Source: an uncultured Oscillospiraceae bacterium (lineage in GTDB: Bacteria > Bacillota > Clostridia > Oscillospirales > Acutalibacteraceae). From it: a stretch of 20,541 nucleotides of DNA. The notes beneath the pieces were generated by a model, which saw nothing but the letters and a program-made list of their open reading frames with translations, did not search any database and was not told the DNA's origin. Made by a program: the position numbers and the translations under genes. Shown here one piece after another: positions 16,333 through 20,541 of this stretch; positions within the stretch are counted from its first letter, which is position 1; the number at the start of each line of letters is the position of its first letter. The stretch lies in NCBI GenBank assembly GCA_900545655.1, contig UQZY01000032.1, positions 1 to 20,541 on the forward strand, in the 5' to 3' direction.

Positions 16333-18582
16333 ATGGCACCGAGAAAACCGAAACAACCACAGATAAATCATGAAGAAGAAAATCCGAATGCACATATCCT
16401 GGGCGCCGGAGAGGTCGCTGACCAGCCTATTGTCGAAACCCTCGAGATAAATTATATGCCGTATGCGATGAGTGTTATTATGTCGCGTGCAATCCCCGAG
16501 ATTGACGGCTTTAAGCCCTCACACAGAAAGCTTCTTTATACTATGTATAAGATGGGACTTCTCACGGGTCCCCGTATAAAGTCGGCCAATATCGTCGGAA
16601 GAACCATGCAGCTCAATCCGCACGGAGATGCCGCTATCTACGATACCATGGTTCGTCTTTCAAAGGGATACGAGGCTTTGCTTTATCCCTATGTTGACTC
16701 GAAGGGTAACTTCGGTAAAGCGTATTCAAGGGATATGTCGTGGGCCGCTTCGCGTTATACGGAGGCAAAGCTTTCACCTATCGCAGCGGAGCTTTTCCGT
16801 GAAATTGATAAGGATACCGTGGACTTTGTAGATAACTATGATGCGACTATGAAGGAACCGACTCTTTTGCCGGTAACATATCCGTCCATCCTTATAAACA
16901 ACAACACAGGTATCGCTGTCGGTATGGCGAGCAATATATGTTCATTCAATCTCCAGGAAATCTGTGAAGCCACAACGGAGCTCATAAAGGATTCCGATTA
17001 TGACGTGCTCGAAACGATAAAAGCACCCGATTTTCCGAGCGGCGGACAGATTGTTTGTGATAAAAAAACCATGACTGAGGCGCTTTCCACCGGTCGTGGC
17101 GGTATTTTGGTCCGCTCAAAGTACAGGTACGACAAGTCAAATAACTGTATTGATATCTATGAAATTCCGCCTACGACCACTGCGGAGGCCATAATAGACA
17201 AAATAATAGAAAAAGTAAAGTCCGGAAGTTTCAAGGAAATTTCCGACATCCGTGACGAGACGGATAAGTCCGGACTTAAGATAACTATTGACTTAAAGCG
17301 CGGCACGGATGCGGAAAAACTCATGAAGAAACTCTATAAGCAGACACCGCTTCTTGATTCTTTTCCTTGCAACTTCAACGTGCTCATAGGAGGCACTCCG
17401 CAGGTACTCGGTGTACGAGACCTTCTTCTCGAATGGATTGCTTTCCGCACCGAGTGTGTAAAGCGCCGTATATACTTTGACCTGGATAAAGCTCAGAAAA
17501 AGCTTCATCTCTTAAAAGGTCTTGAAAAAATATTGCTTGATATTGACAAGGCTATAAAAATTGTCCGTGAAACACCTGTAGAGGCAGAGGTTGTTCCGAA
17601 TCTTATGATCGGCTTCGGAATTGATGAGATACAGGCTGAGTATGTTGCGGAAATAAAGCTCCGTCATTTGAACCGTGAGTATATCATGAAGCGTTTACAG
17701 GATGTCGAGGAACTCACGAAGGAAATCGCCGAGATGGAGGATACGTTATCAAGCAAAACGAAGATTAAAAAGATCATTATTGCCGAGCTTAAAGAGGTGT
17801 CGCAGAAGTACGGGCAGCTCAGAAAGAGCGAAATTATTTATGCAAACGAAATTGACGACGATGATGATGAATCTTTCGAGGATATTCCGGATTACGCGCT
17901 TACCATTTTCTTTACCAAGGCAGGATATTTCAAAAAAATTACTCCACAGTCCCTGCGCATGAGCGGAGAACAAAAACTTAAGGAGGGGGATGAGCTTTCT
18001 CAGATTGTTGAGAGTTCAAATGCAAAAGAACTTCTCTTCTTTACGGATAAGTGTCAGGTTTATAAGGCACATGTTTCTGACTTTGAGGACTCCAAGGCGT
18101 CCGTTCTCGGTGATTATATACCTACAGCTTTAGAATTTGATGACGGAGAGCAGCCGCTCTATATGGCCGTTACAGATGATTTTAAGGGATATATGCTTTT
18201 CTTCTTTGAAAACGGCAAGGTCGCAAAGGTTGACATGAACGCATATGAGACAAAGACGAACCGAAAAAAGCTCATAAAGGCGTACGGTTCAAAGTCACCG
18301 ATAGTTGCGGCAATGTATATACGTGAAGACTTAGAGCTTGTTCTTACAAGCTCAAGCGGGCGTATGCTTCTCTTTAACACAGCTGTTATAAGTCCTAAAA
18401 CCACGAAGGATACGCAGGGCGTCGGTGTTATGACCATGAAAAAGGGACAGCGTCTCATGGGCGTGCGACCTTATGTTGAGGGTGAGTTTTCAAAGCCACA
18501 TCGCTACAGAACAAAGAATTTGCCGGCACTCGGATCAATGCCGCTTCCGGAAGACACTGCGGGCGAACAACTCACACTTTAA
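16333..18582 (+). CDS. parC: Divergent type IIA DNA topoisomerase subunit A (topoisomerase IV ParC-like)
   Basis: This is the DNA-cleaving subunit. The product is 749 residues. The cleavage tyrosine is Y142 in the AASRYTE motif. The helix corresponding to the quinolone-determining region reads HGDAAIYDT (97-105): A100 stands where E. coli GyrA has S83, and D104 matches D87. A tower/coiled-coil region (about 370-500) leads, after an acidic linker (IDDDDDESFED), to beta-pinwheel-like repeats (about 525-720). I see no GyrA-box-like QRRGGRG, which fits a ParC-type relaxing/decatenating enzyme rather than gyrase. AGGAGGGGGA lies just before the ATG at 16333. The N-terminus carries a ~30-residue polar extension before the conserved NYMPYAMSVIMSRAIPE block. 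It forms a two-gene unit with parE. Confidence 0.93.
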   Translation: MAPRKPKQPQINHEEENPNAHILGAGEVADQPIVETLEINYMPYAMSVIMSRAIPEIDGFKPSHRKLLYTMYKMGLLTGPRIKSANIVGRTMQLNPHGDAAIYDTMVRLSKGYEALLYPYVDSKGNFGKAYSRDMSWAASRYTEAKLSPIAAELFREIDKDTVDFVDNYDATMKEPTLLPVTYPSILINNNTGIAVGMASNICSFNLQEICEATTELIKDSDYDVLETIKAPDFPSGGQIVCDKKTMTEALSTGRGGILVRSKYRYDKSNNCIDIYEIPPTTTAEAIIDKIIEKVKSGSFKEISDIRDETDKSGLKITIDLKRGTDAEKLMKKLYKQTPLLDSFPCNFNVLIGGTPQVLGVRDLLLEWIAFRTECVKRRIYFDLDKAQKKLHLLKGLEKILLDIDKAIKIVRETPVEAEVVPNLMIGFGIDEIQAEYVAEIKLRHLNREYIMKRLQDVEELTKEIAEMEDTLSSKTKIKKIIIAELKEVSQKYGQLRKSEIIYANEIDDDDDESFEDIPDYALTIFFTKAGYFKKITPQSLRMSGEQKLKEGDELSQIVESSNAKELLFFTDKCQVYKAHVSDFEDSKASVLGDYIPTALEFDDGEQPLYMAVTDDFKGYMLFFFENGKVAKVDMNAYETKTNRKKLIKAYGSKSPIVAAMYIREDLELVLTSSSGRMLLFNTAVISPKTTKDTQGVGVMTMKKGQRLMGVRPYVEGEFSKPHRYRTKNLPALGSMPLPEDTAGEQLTL

Positions 18583-18620
18583 TTAATTAGACTTTTCATT
18601 TGTACAAAAATCAGAAAAAT

Positions 18621-18652
18621 CGGGCAGGGTCTGTGAAAACAAATCCTGCCCG
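18621..18652. terminator. Strong GC-rich hairpin after parC
   Basis: CGGGCAGG (18621-18628) pairs perfectly with CCTGCCCG (18645-18652) across a 16-base loop, 39 bases after the parC stop. There is no T-run on the plus-strand side. On the minus strand it is followed by ATTTTTCTGATTTTTG, so it resembles a terminator for antisense transcription. It may still define the parC mRNA 3' end. Confidence 0.5.
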
Positions 18653-18773
18653 AAACGCTTACCGTACAAACGCCTTTATCGTGCTTTAACCGGTAAACCG
18701 CGGCATATAATTTATGTCGCAAGATTATTTTAAGCATTTTTTCATTTTATATACATATTACTTTCAAAATTCC

Positions 18774-18802
18774 TTGCAAAGTATTGGATATTGTGCTAAA
18801 AT
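18774..18802 (+). promoter_or_regulatory. Promoter of secG (extended -10)
   Basis: TTGCAA (18774-18779) and TAAAAT (18797-18802) are 17 bases apart, with TGC immediately before the -10. The leader would be about 40 nt. The rest of the parC-secG gap is AT-rich, and I see no further gene in it. Confidence 0.65.
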
Positions 18803-18847
18803 ACCTTAGTCGCTTAAACGAACATTACCTTTTTGGAGGCTTATGAT

Positions 18848-19096
18848 ATGACCGGATTACAGATAGCACTTGCAATTATTTTGATTATTATTTCCATAGC
18901 TCTCATTGTTGTTGTCCTTATTCAAAAAGACAGAAGCTCGGATGCATCTGCCGTAATGGGCGGCGGAGATTCTTCCTTTTTTGACAAGACAAAGGGTCAT
19001 CAGAAGGATGCTGTTCTCTCAAAGATAACAGTCATTCTCGGTGTTGCTCTTGTCGTGGTTGCCATAGCAACTCTTGCAGTTTTACTCTTTGTTTGA
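18848..19096 (+). CDS. secG: Preprotein translocase subunit SecG
   Basis: SecG is the small accessory subunit of the SecYEG export channel. The product is 82 residues, the expected size. It has two membrane helices (about 4-26 and 58-81) joined by a cytoplasmic loop with the SecG-typical IQKDRSSDASAVMGGG and a following SSFFDKTKG. The start is ATG 18848, 8 bases after GGAGG (18835-18839). The in-frame TTG at 18833 overlaps the ribosome site itself and is rejected. The gene has its own promoter and no clear terminator before the tRNA promoter 15 bases downstream, so some read-through into tRNA-Lys is possible. Confidence 0.93.
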   Translation: MTGLQIALAIILIIISIALIVVVLIQKDRSSDASAVMGGGDSSFFDKTKGHQKDAVLSKITVILGVALVVVAIATLAVLLFV

Positions 19097-19111
19097 TTTG
19101 TAAAAATATCC

Positions 19112-19140
19112 TTGACTTCATGCGCCTTATAAAGTATTAT
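19112..19140 (+). promoter_or_regulatory. Promoter of tRNA-Lys with a large dyad over the -10 box
   Basis: TTGACT (19112-19117) and TATTAT (19135-19140) are separated by 17 bases, giving a start near 19147 and a short 5' leader. A 12-bp inverted repeat, GCGCCTTATAAA (19122-19133) against TTTATGAGGCGC (19140-19151) with one T/G position, is centred on the -10 region. Confidence 0.75.
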
Positions 19141-19160
19141 TTATGAGGCGCTCAGAACAT

Positions 19161-19236
19161 GATTCATTAGCTCAGTTGGCAGAGCACTTGACTTTTAATC
19201 AAGGTGTCCGGGGTTCGAATCCCCGATGGATCACCA
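19161..19236 (+). tRNA. tRNA-Lys (anticodon UUU)
   Basis: This is a 76-base tRNA with the CCA end encoded. The acceptor stem GATTCAT pairs with ATGGATC (7 bp, one T-G). The D-arm is AGCTCAGTTGGCAGAGC. The anticodon stem CTTGA/TCAAG encloses the loop CTTTTAA, with TTT at 19194-19196. The T-arm is CCGGGGTTCGAATCCCCG-like. The discriminator base is A. It reads AAA and AAG codons. Confidence 0.98.
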
Positions 19237-19241
19237 ACATG

Positions 19242-19270
19242 AACAGAGACTCATTTGAGTCTCTGTTTTT
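19242..19270 (+). terminator. Intrinsic terminator of tRNA-Lys
   Basis: AACAGAGACTCA (19242-19253) and TGAGTCTCTGTT (19256-19267) form a perfect inverted repeat around TT. TTT and a CTTTTCC tail follow. It starts 5 bases after the tRNA CCA end. Confidence 0.92.
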
Positions 19271-19337
19271 CTTTTCCTTGAAAAGGAATTTGAAATTAGT
19301 TGCCGAGGTCATTTTACTGGAAAAAATAAGGTAAATA

Positions 19338-19346
19338 TGATATAAT
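19338..19346 (+). promoter_or_regulatory. Extended -10 promoter upstream of small ORF 1
   Basis: TGATATAAT is a perfect TATAAT with the extended TGN. No good -35 lies 17 bases upstream (TGGAAA only). It would start transcription about 30 nt before the first small ORF. Confidence 0.5.
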
Positions 19347-19382
19347 TAATCGTCATCAAAAATAAGAGGGAGGCGAACATTT

Positions 19383-19460
19383 ATGGACAGTTGTGATAGT
19401 CAAAGTCGAAGTACATATAACGATGAAATCAGACTTGGATTATGCATAAAGAGTCTGTAG
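19383..19460 (+). CDS. Small ORF of 25 residues, possible leader peptide
   Basis: ATG 19383 follows GAGGGAGG (19366-19373) at 9 bases and is downstream of an extended -10 promoter. The product begins MDSCDSQSRSTYNDE and ends IKSL. It is hydrophilic, with two cysteines (C4, C22) and no signal or membrane segment. The end of the ORF can fold: CAGACT (19430-19435) pairs with AGTCTG (19452-19457). A run of seven T follows at 19470-19476, 12 bases after the stem. I do not recognise the peptide. It may be a regulatory leader, a remnant, or a chance ORF; the ribosome site is the main support. Confidence 0.3.
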   Translation: MDSCDSQSRSTYNDEIRLGLCIKSL

Positions 19461-19500
19461 GTGTGCGTCTTTTTTTGTATATAATAAGCCTTTTTTCATC

Positions 19501-19550
19501 GTGATAAGCTAAATCACAACAAGGGATTGTTTGTGTAACAGTGATGTTAC
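19501..19550. promoter_or_regulatory. Two dyads in the gap before small ORF 2
   Basis: GTGAT (19501-19505) with ATCAC (19513-19517) is separated by 7 bases, and GTAACA (19535-19540) with TGTTAC (19545-19550) by GTGA. They are close together upstream of the second small ORF and could be operators or mRNA hairpins. There is no direct evidence for either role. Confidence 0.3.
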
Positions 19551-19595
19551 GGTGGATTTTTTATGCCCTTTTTTGGGGAGGAAGGAGGCTTTGCG

Positions 19596-19706
19596 ATGAA
19601 TAAAGAAGTATTAAAGGAGCCGATTTTTGTTGAGGAGATAGTGAAAATTATTTCTTCATCGCCTGGATATTCCTTATTCGTGTCTTTAAGATTGCTTAGA
19701 GGGTAA
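19596..19706 (+). CDS. Small ORF of 36 residues with a strong ribosome site
   Basis: ATG 19596 is preceded by AAGGAGG (19583-19589) at 6 bases, and the frame ends at TAA 19704-19706. The product begins MNKEVLKEPIFVEE, contains KIISSSPGYSLFVSL and ends RLLRG. An in-frame ATG at 19563 would give 47 residues, but the ribosome site supports 19596. The peptide is charged at the start and moderately hydrophobic in the middle, too short for a confident membrane call. An intrinsic terminator follows 28 bases after the stop, so the unit looks transcribed and complete. I do not recognise it. It may be a genuine small protein or the degraded start of a larger gene. Confidence 0.4.
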   Translation: MNKEVLKEPIFVEEIVKIISSSPGYSLFVSLRLLRG

Positions 19707-19733
19707 AGCATATTAAATAATATTCTGAAAAAG

Positions 19734-19764
19734 ACAGACAACAGGTAATGCTGTCTGTTTTTTT
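19734..19764 (+). terminator. Intrinsic terminator after small ORF 2
   Basis: ACAGACA (19734-19740) pairs with TGTCTGT (19752-19758) around an 11-base loop and is followed by a T-run (19757-19764). It isolates the small-ORF region from the LacI-family gene. Confidence 0.75.
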
Positions 19765-19803
19765 GTGAAAAATACCATAAAAGGACCTTGGATTTTTGTA
19801 AAG

Positions 19804-19819
19804 GGTTATGCGTTTAACC
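19804..19819. promoter_or_regulatory. Candidate LacI-family operator
   Basis: GGTTATGCGTTTAACC is a 16-bp dyad (arms GGTTA/TAACC) with a central CG between 19811 and 19812, as in many LacI-family operators. It lies just upstream of the -35 region of the regulator's promoter, which suggests autoregulation. Confidence 0.45.
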
Positions 19820-19820
19820 A

Positions 19821-19847
19821 TTGCGTACTCTGTTGTTCTGCTATACT
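19821..19847 (+). promoter_or_regulatory. Promoter of the LacI-family gene (extended -10)
   Basis: TGCTATACT (19839-19847) is an extended -10. TTGCGT (19821-19826) lies upstream with a short 15-base spacer. Transcription would begin near 19854, about 35 nt before the start codon. Confidence 0.5.
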
Positions 19848-19888
19848 ATGTAAACAGATAGAATAAACAGGATAAAGAAGGAATGAAG

Positions 19889-20383
19889 ATGTCACAGAAC
19901 CGAGTTCGAATTGTGGATATAGCAGAAGCATTAGGTCTCAGTACGGCGACAGTTTCTAACGTAATTCACGGCAAAACAAATAAAATTTTAGATGAAACGG
20001 TAAAAAGAGTCCAGCAGGAGTTGGAAAGGACAGGATATATCCCCAACATGGCCGGTATTCTGCTTGCCAGAAACAACTCAAAAATAATCGGCGTGGTGAT
20101 AAATGACCATGTTAAGTATGAAGGCAGAGTTTTGGAGGACGGCTTTGTTATGTCATCGTTAAATGCACTTTCGCACGAAGTAAACAAAAAGGGATATTTT
20201 CTGATGATAAAAACAACGGCAGATATCAAAGAAATTCCGGTTTTTGCATCTATGTGGAATATGGAAGGATTAATTCTTATGGGTTTTTGCGAAGCTGATT
20301 ATGAGAAACTCAGGAATCAGATGAGAATATCCTTTGTTGTATATGACGGTTTTTTGAGAGATGCTCAAAAGTGGTCAATTTAG
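19889..20383 (+). CDS. LacI-family transcriptional regulator, N-terminal part before a frameshift
   Basis: A DNA-binding helix-turn-helix opens the protein: VRIVDIAEALGLSTATVSNV, followed by the family's hinge-leading helix and YIPNMAGILLARNNSKIIGVV, the typical junction to the periplasmic-binding-protein-like sensor domain. The sensor domain continues (GLILMGF, FVVYDGF) and then ends abruptly at TAG 20381-20383. The sensor continues in another frame (see next entry), so the gene is split by a frameshift at the AAAA run 20367-20370. I chose ATG 19889 because GAAGG (19877-19881) is 7 bases away; ATG 19883 would be too close. The ligand is unknown; such regulators usually control sugar use genes. 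Confidence 0.8.
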   Translation: MSQNRVRIVDIAEALGLSTATVSNVIHGKTNKILDETVKRVQQELERTGYIPNMAGILLARNNSKIIGVVINDHVKYEGRVLEDGFVMSSLNALSHEVNKKGYFLMIKTTADIKEIPVFASMWNMEGLILMGFCEADYEKLRNQMRISFVVYDGFLRDAQKWSI

Positions 20384-20541
20384 TAATTGATAATTTTGAC
20401 GGAGGCTATCAGGCGGGAAAATATTTCAGGGAGCTTGGACATAAAAAAGCATTATGCATCTCAGATAATTATGTTTGTATGGATAAAGTGCGTATTGAAG
20501 GCTTTAAAAATGCTTTTGCTCCCGGGGAGACCTTTTTCTGG
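20368..20541 (+). pseudogene. LacI-family regulator, continuation in the -1 frame, truncated by the window edge
   Basis: From 20368 the frame reads KVVNLVIDNFDGGYQAGKYF, then RELGHKKALCISDN and EGFKNAF, without a stop to the window end. This is the normal next segment of a LacI-family sensor domain (D-N-x-x-G-G-Y-x-A-x-x-Y/H-x-x-x-x-G-H-K). The join to the upstream part needs one extra base, most simply a fifth A in the run at 20367-20370. The 3' end lies outside the window, so whether other lesions exist is unknown. A true mutation, a sequencing or assembly error, and translational slippage are all possible. Confidence 0.75.

Noticed and set aside
19547..19741. 64-residue minus-strand frame in the small-ORF region
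   Set aside because: No ribosome site is visible, and the plus-strand ORF in the same place has a strong one.
1..20541. CRISPR array, prophage, complete insertion sequence or rRNA genes
   Set aside because: No regularly spaced repeats of CRISPR length, no integrase or phage structural genes, and no terminal inverted repeats with a transposase were seen.

Overview
The window looks like a chromosomal segment of a low-to-mid GC Clostridia member, probably an Oscillospiraceae/Ruminococcaceae-type gut or rumen bacterium. The evidence is Firmicutes-style gene order (rnj-gdpP-rplI-dnaB and tilS-hpt-ftsH), strong GGAGG ribosome sites, sigma-A-type promoters and GTG/TTG starts. The genus assignment is inference; no taxonomic search was possible.

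Layout: (1) 1-1063 holds the 3' end of an Rpn/PD-(D/E)XK-type transposase-like gene. It converges on rnhA (RNase HI, minus strand), with a perfect bidirectional terminator between them. (2) 1064-3427 encodes a three-part nucleotidyltransferase / left-handed beta-helix / phosphohexomutase-like protein whose mutase active site is degenerate. (3) 3419-14158 is a long collinear housekeeping block: RNase J, the c-di-AMP phosphodiesterase GdpP, ribosomal protein L9, replicative helicase DnaB, tRNA-Ile lysidine synthase TilS, hypoxanthine phosphoribosyltransferase and FtsH. Genes from rnj to hpt are separated by 0-2 bases or overlap, so they are probably co-transcribed and translationally coupled. 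FtsH follows after 137 bases and closes with an intrinsic terminator. It carries an unusual acidic tail of about 350 residues with three tandem 27-residue repeats. (4) 14211-18652 holds a divergent type IIA topoisomerase pair (parE-parC), with its own promoter preceded by helically phased 8-bp repeats. (5) 18774-19267 holds secG and a tRNA-Lys(UUU) gene, each with a promoter; the tRNA is followed by a strong terminator. (6) 19268-20541 is an accessory-looking region. It has two very small ORFs with good ribosome sites, several dyads, an intrinsic terminator, and a LacI-family regulator broken by a one-base frameshift and running off the window.

The central genes cover RNA decay and processing (RNase J, RNase HI), second-messenger turnover, translation and tRNA maturation (L9, TilS, tRNA-Lys), replication and chromosome segregation (DnaB, ParE/ParC), purine salvage (Hpt), and membrane protein quality control and export (FtsH, SecG). 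I found no CRISPR array, prophage or complete insertion sequence. No clearly new multi-gene system is visible. The best leads are the FtsH tail, the degenerate mutase domain, large dyads lying on the -10 boxes of the rnj and tRNA-Lys promoters, the phased repeats upstream of parE, and the small-ORF region before the LacI gene.
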